Shown here: in pieces, positions 1-8,797 of the stretch
Position numbering within the stretch: position 1 is the stretch's first letter
Layout of the letters: the number at the start of each line of letters is the position of its first letter
Assembly (NCBI GenBank): GCA_039679375.1
Contig: JBDKVA010000131.1
Span: forward strand, 62,001 to 126,000
DNA from: JBDKVA01 sp039679375
GTDB lineage: Bacteria > Bacillota > Clostridia > Acetivibrionales > DTU013
Direction of reading: 5' to 3'
DNA length: 64,000 nucleotides
The notes under the pieces: model-generated
The model's input: only the letters and a program-made list of their open reading frames with translations
What the model was told of the DNA's origin: nothing
Database searches by the model: none
Position numbers and translations under genes: made by a program

Positions 1-158
1 AAATGGCTCCGGATGATTTAATCAAATTGATCCAATGCAAAGTTGAACATATTACAATGCAGTAAATTAAAACTTATACATAAGCAATTTCATGTTAAGT
101 ATAAGTCGATAAGATTTTTCACTGAACTTAGGGTAGTACCTCTGGAAAAACTTATATG

Positions 159-186
159 ATTACGCGAAATATAAATTTCGCGTAAT
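159..186. other. Perfect 12-bp inverted repeat upstream of the recombinase gene
   Basis: Bases 159-170 (ATTACGCGAAAT) pair exactly with 175-186 around a 4-base loop. No T-run follows on the plus strand, so it is not a standard terminator for plus-strand transcripts. It lies about 80 bp before the recombinase start, followed by AAGGAG and a five-codon TTG mini-ORF at about 204. The rest of 1-268 shows no other gene that I can support. Possible leader structure or protein site; role unknown. Confidence 0.5.
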
Positions 187-268
187 TAGAAGGAGAAGAA
201 TTATTGAAAATGGCAATATTTTAGTATATCATTTAAATATACTTTATTTTGTTTTGTGAGGTTTACTT

Positions 269-1276
269 ATGAAAAATTTTAATGACTTTGAAATGTTTCC
301 GATACTAAAAGATTTCCTAAGTTATATGCAAACGATTAAAGGAAAATCTGCAAATACAGTTCAGGTTTATTTTTATGATCTGAGGGTTTTTTTTCGATTT
401 ATGAAGCTTCACAAAAATCTGATCGATAAAAAAATTGAATTCAATGATATACCAATTATTGATATTGACCTGCCATTTATAAAGACGATTTCTTTAAGTG
501 ATCTATACGCATTTATGGCCTTTGCCAGCAATAACCGCGACAATTCTTCCTATGCACGTGCCAGAAAAGTTGCCTGTCTGAAATCGTTCTTCAAATACCT
601 GACATTCAAGGCAAAACTGCTTGATACCAATCCTGCCGCCGAACTGGAATCGCCAAAGATATTGAAGCGCCTGCCAAGATACCTGAATGTCGAAGAAAGC
701 AAACAACTGCTGACATCCATTAACGGAACCTATTCGGAACGCGATTATGCAATTATTACCATATTTTTAAATTGCGGACTGCGGTTATCCGAGCTTGTCG
801 GCATCAATCTGAACAATATTAAGGGAAATTCTTTAACTGTCATCGGCAAAGGCGACAAGGAGCGCGGCATTCCTCTCAATAATGCCTGTATCAAGGCTCT
901 TGAGGCATATATGAAGGTCCGTCCGGCCAATGCTGTAAAGGACAGAAATGCACTTTTTTTGAGTGAGCGCCGTCAGAGGATTAGCAAGGAATCCGTACAA
1001 AAAATCGTCAAAAAATATATCAAGGCTGCCGGACTCGATCCGGAAAGGTATTCCACCCATAAACTGAGGCATACTGCAGCTACGCTGATGTACAAGTATG
1101 GCAATGTTGATATCCGCTCTCTTCAGGAACTTCTCGGACACGAAAGTATCGCAACAACACAGATTTATACGCATTTGGACAGCAAACAGCTCAAAAATGC
1201 CGTAGACAGCAATCCGCTTGCCAATTTTGAAAACAATACTGAAACTGATACTAAAAACAATAAGGATAAAGAATGA
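269..1276 (+). CDS. Tyrosine recombinase, XerC/XerD type
   Basis: Site-specific DNA recombinase of the phage integrase family, probably chromosome-dimer resolution or a related housekeeping role. The N-terminal SAM-like core-binding domain (about residues 10-115) is followed by a catalytic domain. The full catalytic set is visible: Arg in CGLRLSELVG, Lys in GKGDKERGIPL, HxxR in HKLRHTAAT, His in LLGHESIATTQ and the nucleophile Tyr in IYTHL. At 335 aa it is about 30 residues longer than classical XerC/XerD, owing to an insertion near residues 50-70 and a polar Asn/Thr/Lys tail. GAGG lies 8 bases before the ATG. It stands alone with no phage or integron genes beside it, which favours a housekeeping Xer over a mobile-element integrase, but XerC cannot be told from XerD here. 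Confidence 0.87.
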   Translation: MKNFNDFEMFPILKDFLSYMQTIKGKSANTVQVYFYDLRVFFRFMKLHKNLIDKKIEFNDIPIIDIDLPFIKTISLSDLYAFMAFASNNRDNSSYARARKVACLKSFFKYLTFKAKLLDTNPAAELESPKILKRLPRYLNVEESKQLLTSINGTYSERDYAIITIFLNCGLRLSELVGINLNNIKGNSLTVIGKGDKERGIPLNNACIKALEAYMKVRPANAVKDRNALFLSERRQRISKESVQKIVKKYIKAAGLDPERYSTHKLRHTAATLMYKYGNVDIRSLQELLGHESIATTQIYTHLDSKQLKNAVDSNPLANFENNTETDTKNNKDKE

Positions 1277-1437
1277 AACCTGCCTGAATAATTAATTTAT
1301 CAGTATATTTACTTCTAAGATGAATATCACTATAATGAGATAGAATAATGATACAAATTGTCGCAAAAATAATCCGGAACAATTTATTCGCTTTTTGTGT
1401 CAAATGTATATTGTATATAGATAACGAGGTTTTTAAG

Positions 1438-2538
1438 ATGAATTTACGCAAATTTTATTTGATTTTAACGATTATTGTGTCAACAGTGTTATTTGGGACC
1501 GGCATAGGAATCATCTCCTACGCAAATTTACATATAAATAACAGCGAAAATGTATATGCCAGTTCAGAAAAGGCAATTAACCAACTCTTTGAGCCTTTCA
1601 AGCAATATAAGGAGCCTTTTAACGTACTCTTGCTTGGCGGCGACAAAGTTAATAAAAATTCGGATACAATGATGTTGGCCAACTTCGATCCGGTTACCTG
1701 TAAAGCTAATATTATGTCAATCCCGCGTGACACCAAGGTAACGATAGAAAAAAAGATCCATAAAATCAATTTTGCATATCCCCATGGAGGCATCGACCTG
1801 ACAGTAAAAACTGTTTCGGAGCTTCTTGACGTCAATATCAAATACTACATTTTTGTGGACACTGCCGCATTCAGGGACATCATCGACTTGCTTGGCGGCG
1901 TGGATTATTATATTCCCGCCGATATGAATTATGATGATCCAACACAGAATCTCCATATTCATTTAAAAAAAGGCCAGCAGCGGTTGAATGGCTCCCAATC
2001 TGAGCAGTATGTGCGGTTCCGTCACCCGAACAAATGGGATAATGAAATCAGGAAATATTATGACGGTAGTGATCTGAAAAGAAACGTAGCACAACAGAAT
2101 TTTATGAAAGAGCTGATGGCTCAGAAACTGAATCTTCAATATCTGCCGAAGCTGAACAGTATCATTGGGGTTGTATTCAAAAATATCGAAACAAACTTTA
2201 CATTAAGTGAAATTATCAATCTGACCGGATTTGTCAGTAAGTTCAAAACAGAAAACCTCACATTTATACCAATGCCGGGCACAACCTATGATGCCTCACC
2301 CTGGTACTATCTGTGTGATGTTAAGGAAACAAGGCTTATTATTGCAGAAAGCTTTCAATGTGCCGACAGCTTTGTCATTACCGATGATAAAGCAAAAGAA
2401 GCCTATAGCAACGTAAAGCCCGCCGCCACTCCCAAACCTTCAAAACAGACAGCTGCGGCATCAACGAAAAGTACAACAAAAAATAACCCTTCAAACGCTG
2501 AAACATCGATTAAAGGTACGACAACTGCAGAACCGTAA
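1438..2538 (+). CDS. LytR-CpsA-Psr (LCP) family wall-polymer transferase
   Basis: Membrane-anchored enzyme of the LCP family, which attaches teichoic acids or other undecaprenyl-linked glycopolymers to peptidoglycan. I place the start at ATG 1438, where GAGG precedes it and the first residues form a short cytoplasmic tail and one membrane helix (about 8-28); an upstream in-frame ATG at 1348 would add 30 residues without a good ribosome site. LCP hallmarks: LLLGGD and SDTMMLANFDP, then IMSIPRDTKVTI with the conserved Arg, INFAYPHGG, and QYVRFRHPN with the second Arg motif. The last 45 residues are a Pro/Ala/Thr/Lys-rich tail typical of wall-facing linkers. Confidence 0.88.
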   Translation: MNLRKFYLILTIIVSTVLFGTGIGIISYANLHINNSENVYASSEKAINQLFEPFKQYKEPFNVLLLGGDKVNKNSDTMMLANFDPVTCKANIMSIPRDTKVTIEKKIHKINFAYPHGGIDLTVKTVSELLDVNIKYYIFVDTAAFRDIIDLLGGVDYYIPADMNYDDPTQNLHIHLKKGQQRLNGSQSEQYVRFRHPNKWDNEIRKYYDGSDLKRNVAQQNFMKELMAQKLNLQYLPKLNSIIGVVFKNIETNFTLSEIINLTGFVSKFKTENLTFIPMPGTTYDASPWYYLCDVKETRLIIAESFQCADSFVITDDKAKEAYSNVKPAATPKPSKQTAAASTKSTTKNNPSNAETSIKGTTTAEP

Positions 2539-2611
2539 CATATTATAAGCTAAACAAATCGAGCCGTTGGTTTCTTATAAAATCAGTCGGCTCAACTAAT
2601 GCAAGCAAATA

Positions 2612-2718
2612 TTTAGCAACTTATTACCGCGAAATTGCAATATAAACAAGAAAATAGTTTCACATTCGCGGCAATAAGTACATTCGTTGGGTTGTGGGCG
2701 GTAGCCCACATTGGTATG
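2612..2718 (+). repeat. R3 palindromic element, copy 1
   Basis: About 105 bp that recur in inverted orientation at 62806-62907 with high identity. It contains a long imperfect stem (ACTTATTACCGCGAA with TTCGCGGCAATAAGT) and a second hairpin TGTGGGC-GGTA-GCCCACA at 2693-2710. Compared with copy 2, several stem positions change on both sides so that pairing is kept. It lies between the convergent LCP and M18 genes. No transposase is present. Probably a MITE-like or structured intergenic element. Confidence 0.75.
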
Positions 2719-2728
2719 GGCTAAGCTT

Positions 2729-4156
2729 TTATTTGTAAAAGACCTTGTAAGCATTATAAATAGCATATATATCCATTTTACTTGTGATTTCGAATGGAGA
2801 GTGCATGGATAAGATGGCAACTCCACAGTCCAAAACTTCCATGCCCATATTTGCGGCATATACAGCGATGGTCCCTCCCCCTCCCTGATCTACCTTGCCA
2901 AGCTCGCCTGTCTGCCAGATAATACGGTTATCATTCAGCAGCTTTCTTATTTCACCTACAAATTCGGCGCTTGCATCACTTGCATCGTATTTCCCTCTTG
3001 CTCCTGTATATTTCTGCAGCATGATTCCGCGTCCAAGATAAGTACTGTTCCTTTTTTCGTAAACAGATTCATAATTCGGATCAAAGGCGGCGTTTACATC
3101 AGCCGAAAGCATTCTGCTTTTTGTCAGGCAGGACCGCAGCTTAATATCATTATAATGATCCGACGTGAGATTGATTAGATTAGCCATGAAATCCTGCAGA
3201 ATATCTGACTGTGCACCGGTATTTCCTGCACTGCCGATCTCCTCCTTGTCAGTAAGAAGGCAAACAGCAGTCTTTTCTGGGTTTTGAAGCTCCATCACCG
3301 CTTTTAGGGCAGGATATGCGCATACTCTGTCATCCTGGCCATAGCCTCCCACCATACTCTTGTCAAAGCCTACATCTTTGGCTTTTTGTGCCGGAACGAG
3401 CTCAATCTCGGCAGACTGGAAATCCTCTTCCACTATGCCATATCTTTTATTAAGTATATTCAATATGCTGAGCTTTACTTTTTCACTGACTTTTTCATCA
3501 TTATAAGGCATGGAGCCCAGTAACAGGTTCATTCCCTCGCCCGATACCGCCTCGCCCATCTTTTTCTGCATCTGATCATGGGCTAGATGAGGAAGCAAGT
3601 CCGTTATAGTGAAGACCGGATCGTCGTCTTCCTCTCCTACCACTACTTTGACTGACGTTCCATCGCCCTTGACTATGACGCCATGTATGGCAAGAGGAAT
3701 GGTCAGCCATTGATATTTTTTCAGGCCTCCATAATAATGTGTTTTGAAAAAGGCCAGTGAAGCATCCTCATATAACGGGTTTTGTTTCAGATCGATCCGC
3801 GGAGAATCGATGTGGGCGCCTATTATGTTTGCGCCTTCCTCAAGAGGACGTTTTCCGATGACTGCAATCACGGCGGATTTGTTCTTATTGATAAAATAAA
3901 CCTTAGAGCCTGGCGTCAGCTTTTTATTTTTTTCGACGAAATCGCTCATCGGCTTAAAACCAGCTGCAGAAGCCAGTTTCTCTGCATTTTCCACAAATTC
4001 ACGCTCTGTTTTTGAACTATTCAAAAAGTATTTATATTCCTCACAAAAATCAAATCCTGCTTTTATATCTTCATCCGTTGCCTTTTCCCAAACATTCTTC
4101 TGCTTGAAGGTTAGATTCTCCTGAAGCTTTTGTCCTTCTGTCTTTATATCTTCCAT
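2729..4156 (-). CDS. M18 family zinc aminopeptidase
   Basis: Cytosolic dinuclear-zinc aminopeptidase that removes N-terminal residues, probably acidic or hydrophobic ones, during peptide turnover. M18 signatures are present: GAHIDSPRIDLK (His/Asp zinc ligands), TDKEEIGSAGNTG (catalytic Glu and ligand Glu), SADVNAAFDP (ligand Asp) and MHSPFEITSKMD near the C-terminus (ligand His). About 475 aa, the normal family length. AGGAGG ends 6 bases before ATG 4156; an earlier TTG at 4162 would overlap this site, so I prefer 4156. Monocistronic, convergent with the LCP gene. Confidence 0.9.
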   Translation of the reverse strand: MEDIKTEGQKLQENLTFKQKNVWEKATDEDIKAGFDFCEEYKYFLNSSKTEREFVENAEKLASAAGFKPMSDFVEKNKKLTPGSKVYFINKNKSAVIAVIGKRPLEEGANIIGAHIDSPRIDLKQNPLYEDASLAFFKTHYYGGLKKYQWLTIPLAIHGVIVKGDGTSVKVVVGEEDDDPVFTITDLLPHLAHDQMQKKMGEAVSGEGMNLLLGSMPYNDEKVSEKVKLSILNILNKRYGIVEEDFQSAEIELVPAQKAKDVGFDKSMVGGYGQDDRVCAYPALKAVMELQNPEKTAVCLLTDKEEIGSAGNTGAQSDILQDFMANLINLTSDHYNDIKLRSCLTKSRMLSADVNAAFDPNYESVYEKRNSTYLGRGIMLQKYTGARGKYDASDASAEFVGEIRKLLNDNRIIWQTGELGKVDQGGGGTIAVYAANMGMEVLDCGVAILSMHSPFEITSKMDIYAIYNAYKVFYK

Positions 4157-4354
4157 GTACAACCTCCTGTAAAGTAAAATTTATTTTTTGATCATATACC
4201 TTATTGTTTCCGGAAGAGCCTTTTGAAAATCAACATGTTTAATTATATACCTTTATTTTCTTTTTATAAACCCATATTTTATTTCATTTGTATTATTGTG
4301 TATTGCTTTTACCTTGCCCTGATGCTAAAATTATGACTTATATAGGGGGCTTTT

Positions 4355-5152
4355 ATGTTCGATTGTCATATACACAGTAAATTTTCAGCCGACAGCAGCA
4401 TGGATGCTGCTGAAGCATGTGAAACTTCGATACGCCTGGGGCTTGATGGTATAGCATTTACGGATCATCTTGATTTGGATTATCCTGGTGCCGACATGAC
4501 CTGGCTTATCGATTTTAAACAATATTTTGTACAGATTTCGGCACTCAAGGAGCATTATAAGGGAAATCTTAATGTTTTAAGAGCTATTGAGGTCGGAATT
4601 CAGCCACATGTGATCGATGAATCCCTCAAAATCGTAAAAAGCGGCTTATTTGATTATGTACTTGCGTCAGTTCATATTATTGACGGTTTGGATCCATATG
4701 CGCAGGATTATTATAAGGATCGTTCAAAGAAATCTGCCTACGAACGGTATCTGCAGGAGATCTTCTTTATGATCACCCACTATCATGAATTTGATATGGT
4801 TGGGCATTTTGAGTACATTATACGGTATGCTCATTACGTTGACAGGTCGATAAGATATGCTGACCATTCTGATTTGTTTGATTGTATTCTTAAAGAGCTG
4901 ATTCGCCAAGGGCGAGGATTCGAAGTAAATACCGGAACATACAGAGACCCTGCAATACCTGTAGAATATGATGCTTCAGTACTAAAACGTTACCGTGAGT
5001 TGGGCGGCGAACTGGTCTGCCTGGGTTCGGATGCGCACGAAATCGATCATATTGGCCTCAGATTCGACTTTTTTGCTCAAATGATCCGGGATGCCGGGTT
5101 CAAATATACTGTGCACTATGAAGATAGAAAACCGGTATTTGACAAGCTTTAA
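4355..5152 (+). CDS. hisJ: PHP-family histidinol-phosphatase (HisJ type)
   Basis: Metal-dependent phosphatase of the PHP superfamily; HisJ members hydrolyse L-histidinol phosphate in histidine synthesis. Metal-site motifs are in order: DCHIHSKFSAD, AFTDHLDLD, the Glu of AIEVGIQPH, SVHIIDG, MVGHFEY and GSDAHEIDHIG. 265 aa matches the family. GGGGG lies 5 bases before the ATG. No other his gene is nearby, so the substrate is assigned by family only; another phosphoester is possible. Convergent with mnmA, with only 17 bp between stop codons. Confidence 0.8.
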   Translation: MFDCHIHSKFSADSSMDAAEACETSIRLGLDGIAFTDHLDLDYPGADMTWLIDFKQYFVQISALKEHYKGNLNVLRAIEVGIQPHVIDESLKIVKSGLFDYVLASVHIIDGLDPYAQDYYKDRSKKSAYERYLQEIFFMITHYHEFDMVGHFEYIIRYAHYVDRSIRYADHSDLFDCILKELIRQGRGFEVNTGTYRDPAIPVEYDASVLKRYRELGGELVCLGSDAHEIDHIGLRFDFFAQMIRDAGFKYTVHYEDRKPVFDKL

Positions 5153-5169
5153 GCCTTATTTCCAGCCTC

Positions 5170-6261
5170 TCATCCCTCAGCCTGTTCGATCACTCCGCCG
5201 CCTACGATCACATCATCATCGTAAAATACAACAGACTGGCCCGGAGTAATTGCACGCTGAGGTTCTTCAAACCGTACGCTGACACGCCCGTCTTTCAAAG
5301 GCCTGATCACCGCAGCAGCTTCCTTAGCGGAATATCTTATTTTAGCAGTAACGTTCATTTCATCCATTAAAGCCGGGATGGAAATGAAGTTTAAATCCGA
5401 AGCGATGAGACCCGGTGAGAATACTTCCGTTTCGTCTCCGAGCACGACCGTATTGGTTTCAGGCTTTATTTCAACGACAAACATCGGCTTTCCGAAAGAA
5501 ATGCCAAGTCCTTTTCTCTGACCTACGGTATAATGGATAATGCTCTTGTGCCTGCCCAAGCGGTTACCGTTCCGGTCAATGAACCAGCCGTCTTTTATAT
5601 CGGCATTCGTATTTTCACTGATATAACGTCCATAATCATTGTCTTCGACAAAGCAAATTTCCTGACTATCCGGTTTTGACGCCACAGATAGACCGTTTTC
5701 CCGCGCGATCTCCCTCACTTTGTCCTTCTTATAGTCGCCTATCGGAAAAATTGTCCTTGAGAGCTGTTCCTGTGTCATGGTATATAGTGCATAGGTTTGA
5801 TCCTTTGCAGCAGTTATTGATTTTTTTAGAAGGTATCTGCCGCTGGCCTCATTAAACCCGGTTTTGGCGTAATGTCCTGTCGCTATATAGTCCATGCCCA
5901 TTGAAACCGCCTTATTTAGCATCGCTTCAAATTTTACATGCCTATTGCAGGCAATGCATGGATTTGGCGTCCTGCCGCGCAGGTATTCTTTATTGAAATA
6001 ATCGATGACCTCTCTCTGGAATATATCTTTAAAATTCAATACATAATAAGGGATCCCAAGCCGGTCTGCCACTCTGCGAGCATCCTCCACGGCCGAAAGC
6101 GAACAGCAGCCGCCTTCTACATTCTGTCTTTCTTCTGCTTTATCCGGCCAGATTTGCAAAGTCACCCCGACTACATCATAACCTTGCTGCAATAAAAGAG
6201 CGGCAGCCGCCGAACTGTCCACACCACCGCTCATACCCAACATTACTCTGCCTTTTGACAT
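5170..6261 (-). CDS. mnmA: tRNA-specific 2-thiouridylase MnmA
   Basis: Cytosolic enzyme that thiolates U34 of tRNA for Lys, Glu and Gln, using ATP and persulfide sulfur. The PP-loop is [11 protein letters not shown] near the N-terminus. The catalytic Cys pair lies in [12 protein letters not shown] and SQEICFVED, and the C-terminal region has the central and beta-barrel domains ([19 protein letters not shown]). 363 aa is the usual length. It starts 8 bp after nifU in the iscR-nifS-nifU-mnmA operon, so sulfur from the adjacent cysteine desulfurase is the likely source. Confidence 0.95.
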   Translation of the reverse strand: MSKGRVMLGMSGGVDSSAAAALLLQQGYDVVGVTLQIWPDKAEERQNVEGGCCSLSAVEDARRVADRLGIPYYVLNFKDIFQREVIDYFNKEYLRGRTPNPCIACNRHVKFEAMLNKAVSMGMDYIATGHYAKTGFNEASGRYLLKKSITAAKDQTYALYTMTQEQLSRTIFPIGDYKKDKVREIARENGLSVASKPDSQEICFVEDNDYGRYISENTNADIKDGWFIDRNGNRLGRHKSIIHYTVGQRKGLGISFGKPMFVVEIKPETNTVVLGDETEVFSPGLIASDLNFISIPALMDEMNVTAKIRYSAKEAAAVIRPLKDGRVSVRFEEPQRAITPGQSVVFYDDDVIVGGGVIEQAEG

Positions 6262-6268
6262 CTTTCAC

Positions 6269-6715
6269 CTATTCCTCATCGTCAATTTCATGATGCACAT
6301 CGTCACATCTTCTGCAACAGGAATTGCAATCATGACTGTCGTTAATCAGGCCGTTTTTACGCTGATAATCTTCAATTGCTGCACGTATGGCTTCCTCAGC
6401 CAGGTTGGAGCAATGCATTTTGACCGGCGGCAGGCCGTCCAGTGCTTCTGCAACCGCTTGATTTGTTATTTTGAGCGCTTCATCGACCGATTTGCCTTTT
6501 ACCAGTTCCGTTGCCATACTGCTGGTTGCAACGGCCGCACCACAGCCGAATGTCTTGAATTTGGCATCTATGATCGTGTTATCCTCTATTTTCAGATACA
6601 TCTTCATGATATCTCCGCATTTCGGATTGCCGACCTGACCTACGCCATCTGCATTTTCTATTTCCCCAACATTCCTGGGATTCATGAAATGATCCATAAC
6701 CTTTTCACTGTACAT
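6269..6715 (-). CDS. nifU: Iron-sulfur cluster scaffold, NifU/IscU N-terminal type
   Basis: Scaffold on which Fe-S clusters are assembled from sulfur delivered by NifS. The three conserved cluster Cys are in GNPKCGD, FGCGAAVATSS and KMHCSNLAEE. The core ends near residue 125 and is followed by an extra tail with DCNSCCRRCDD, a Cys cluster absent from classical IscU that may bind metal or sulfur. It lies between nifS (67 bp upstream) and mnmA (8 bp downstream) in one operon. Confidence 0.93.
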   Translation of the reverse strand: MYSEKVMDHFMNPRNVGEIENADGVGQVGNPKCGDIMKMYLKIEDNTIIDAKFKTFGCGAAVATSSMATELVKGKSVDEALKITNQAVAEALDGLPPVKMHCSNLAEEAIRAAIEDYQRKNGLINDSHDCNSCCRRCDDVHHEIDDEE

Positions 6716-6782
6716 AATCTATCCCTCTTTCCAGGGCTTCACCTGCCCGATCTTTATATATTTTAAATTTATATTCAACGTA

Positions 6783-7973
6783 CTATTTACCGGCATTTTT
6801 CCTGCAATGCGCTTCGTAAAGCGGCGACATCTCCCTCAGCCTCTGTACGATATCGGGCAGCGCCTCCATAAGGTAATCCACATCCGCATCCGAATTCTCC
6901 TCTCCAAAGGTAATTCTTAAAGAGCCGTGAGCTATTTCGTGAGGCAGGCCGATTGCCAGAAGTACATGGGACGGATCCAGTGAACCTGAGGTGCAAGCGG
7001 AGCCGCTTGATGCCGCTATACCTTTCATATCAAGCATTAGGAGCAGCGACTCTCCTTCAATGAACTCAAAGGAGAAATTCACATTGCCCGGAAGCCGTTT
7101 CTCCCTATGACCGTTTAATCTTACAAATGGAATTTTCTTTTGTACCTCATTGATCGTTCTGTCGCGCAGTGCCAGAAGCTTTTTATTATATGTTTCAATA
7201 TTTTCTGCTGCAATTTCCAGAGCCTTTGCCATTCCGACGATCGAAGCTACATTTTCCGTACTGGCTCTTCTCCCTCTCTCCTGCGCGCCGCCATGCATGA
7301 ATGATGTGATTTTAACGCCTTTCCTTATATAAAGCGCTCCGATTCCCTTGGGCCCGTAAAACTTATGAGAGGACATCGACAGCATATCAATATTCATTTC
7401 GTCTACATTGATAGCTACATTGCCCATAGCCTGCACAGCGTCTGTATGGAAATAGATGCCTTTTTCCCTGACTAGCTTACCGATCTGGGCTATTGGCTGA
7501 ATGGTGCCGATTTCATTGTTTGCAAACATGATGGAAACAAGTATGGTATCAGGCCTTATAGCAGCCGATACCTGTTCAACTGTAACCAGGCCATCCGCAT
7601 CAACAGGCAGGTATGTTACCTCAAAACCATCGCTTTCAAGGTATTGGCAGGTATGCATCACAGCATGATGCTCTATTGCCGTTGTAATAATGTGCTTGCC
7701 CTTTTGCCTGTTCGCATATGCAACTCCTTTAACCGCCCAATTGTCTGCTTCTGTGCCTGAGCCGGTGAAGAATATTTCCTTTGGCTGGGCTCCGATCGCT
7801 TTTGCAACCTTTTCCCTGGCTTCTTCGACTGCTTTTTTGCTATCTCTGCCTAGTGAATATATGGATGAAGGATTGCCGAATTTTTGATTGAAATAGGGCA
7901 GCATTTCTTCGATCACTTCTGTTCTGACCGGTGTCGTAGCGGCATGATCCAAATATATCGTTGTTTCACTCAT
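6783..7973 (-). CDS. nifS: Cysteine desulfurase NifS/IscS
   Basis: PLP enzyme converting cysteine to alanine and enzyme-bound persulfide for Fe-S assembly and MnmA. The PLP Lys is in [12 protein letters not shown]; the persulfide Cys is in [17 protein letters not shown], a NifS-like group I loop. The N-terminus [11 protein letters not shown] is typical. 396 aa. Second gene of the isc operon, 105 bp after iscR. A second desulfurase at 28933-30108 is paired with thiI, so sulfur delivery is split between two systems in this window. Confidence 0.95.
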   Translation of the reverse strand: MSETTIYLDHAATTPVRTEVIEEMLPYFNQKFGNPSSIYSLGRDSKKAVEEAREKVAKAIGAQPKEIFFTGSGTEADNWAVKGVAYANRQKGKHIITTAIEHHAVMHTCQYLESDGFEVTYLPVDADGLVTVEQVSAAIRPDTILVSIMFANNEIGTIQPIAQIGKLVREKGIYFHTDAVQAMGNVAINVDEMNIDMLSMSSHKFYGPKGIGALYIRKGVKITSFMHGGAQERGRRASTENVASIVGMAKALEIAAENIETYNKKLLALRDRTINEVQKKIPFVRLNGHREKRLPGNVNFSFEFIEGESLLLMLDMKGIAASSGSACTSGSLDPSHVLLAIGLPHEIAHGSLRITFGEENSDADVDYLMEALPDIVQRLREMSPLYEAHCRKNAGK

Positions 7974-8078
7974 AAGTATACAGCTCCTTTATAATTTATT
8001 CTTTAAGTGTAATAAACCATCCGTTTTGGTTTTATATTCATTTCCCGTTTCATCTGTTTCTAAACATGACCGAAACGA

Positions 8079-8537
8079 TCATTTATGAATCCCTTTTTCC
8101 GTACCCGCCTTTCTTTTCCTGCTTTTGTTGAAATCTTCAACAAGCTGCCCGAGAGTGATGCTGTCCGTCACATCATTGATGCCCTCCTGGATCTTCACCC
8201 ATACACTTCTTGTGACGCAGCAGTTATATTCACTGCTGCATATTTCTCCATTTTCTGCAGCACAATCTGCCGAAACAAGCGGGCCTTCCAATGGCCTTAG
8301 AATATCTCCAACCGTTATTTCATAAGGATCCTTTGCAAGAGAGTAGCCTCCCTGTGAGCCCCTTAATCCATTTACCAGATTCGCCTTTTTTAAAACCGCA
8401 AACAACTGTTCAAGATAGTTCTCAGAGAGCCCTTGCCGTTCCGCTATGCTTTTGAGCACGACCTGGCCTTCGTTATTATGAACTGCCAGGTCCAGCATTG
8501 CCTTCAGACCGTATCTGCCCTTCGTAGAAAACTTCAT
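8079..8537 (-). CDS. iscR: Rrf2-family Fe-S regulator IscR
   Basis: Winged-helix repressor sensing Fe-S status and controlling the downstream isc genes. The N-terminus MKFSTKGRYGLKAMLDLA and helix-turn-helix region LKSIAERQGLSENYLEQLF are classic Rrf2. Cysteines at about residues 95-110 (SADCAAENGEIC, YNCCVTRS) can supply the three ligands of a [2Fe-2S] cluster, which argues for IscR rather than CymR. 152 aa. First gene of the iscR-nifS-nifU-mnmA operon; a palindrome in its promoter probably gives autoregulation. Confidence 0.88.
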   Translation of the reverse strand: MKFSTKGRYGLKAMLDLAVHNNEGQVVLKSIAERQGLSENYLEQLFAVLKKANLVNGLRGSQGGYSLAKDPYEITVGDILRPLEGPLVSADCAAENGEICSSEYNCCVTRSVWVKIQEGINDVTDSITLGQLVEDFNKSRKRKAGTEKGIHK

Positions 8538-8604
8538 TCTCCCGCCCCCGCTTCAGGCTGTTTACCTGCGTGCTCCATGCCAGTGTTTCAGTCCCGCTTC
8601 ATTT

Positions 8605-8662
8605 CCTAGTAAATTACTTGGTTTTCATATATAAGATTAGCACTAGTTTATATCGCTGTCAA
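8605..8662 (-). promoter_or_regulatory. iscR promoter with Rrf2-type operator
   Basis: On the minus strand TTGACA (8662-8657) is followed after exactly 17 bases by TAATCT (8639-8634). Just downstream, 8621-8605 reads CCAAGTAATTTACTAGG, a near-perfect palindrome placed where a bound repressor would block transcription. Rrf2 regulators commonly bind such A/T-centred inverted repeats. The promoter is visible; assignment of the palindrome to IscR is inference from position. The R2 element lies just upstream. Confidence 0.6.
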
Positions 8663-8677
8663 TAATAATATTCAAGA

Positions 8678-8797
8678 AGCTATTTGCGATGTAACCTGAA
8701 TTTACATTAGCAGTACAATATATAATGACCTGCTCCCCGCCAAACTATCAATATATTGTACTGCGGAGTTTAAAAAGATGGACATCGCAAATAGCTC
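8678..8797 (-). mobile_element. R2 MITE-like element, copy 1, with 6-bp target duplication
   Basis: 120-bp element with 15-bp perfect terminal inverted repeats (AGCTATTTGCGATGT / ACATCGCAAATAGCT) and a nested inner stem GCAGTACAATATAT / ATATATTGTACTGC. It is flanked by the direct repeat TCAAGA at 8672-8677 and 8798-8803, a target-site duplication. Another full copy in opposite orientation lies at 47747-47865 and a deleted copy at 19410-19453. It separates the Nudix 3' end from the iscR promoter. No ORF inside: non-autonomous. Confidence 0.85.

Noticed and set aside
130..145. AGGGTAGTACCTCTGG resembles a T-box motif.
   Set aside because: No specifier stem or terminator/antiterminator pair follows, the motif is imperfect, and the downstream gene is a recombinase rather than an aminoacyl-tRNA or amino-acid gene.
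269..1276. Tyrosine recombinase as the integrase of a mobile element.
   Set aside because: No attachment-site repeats, tRNA gene or phage genes adjoin it; housekeeping Xer is the simpler reading.
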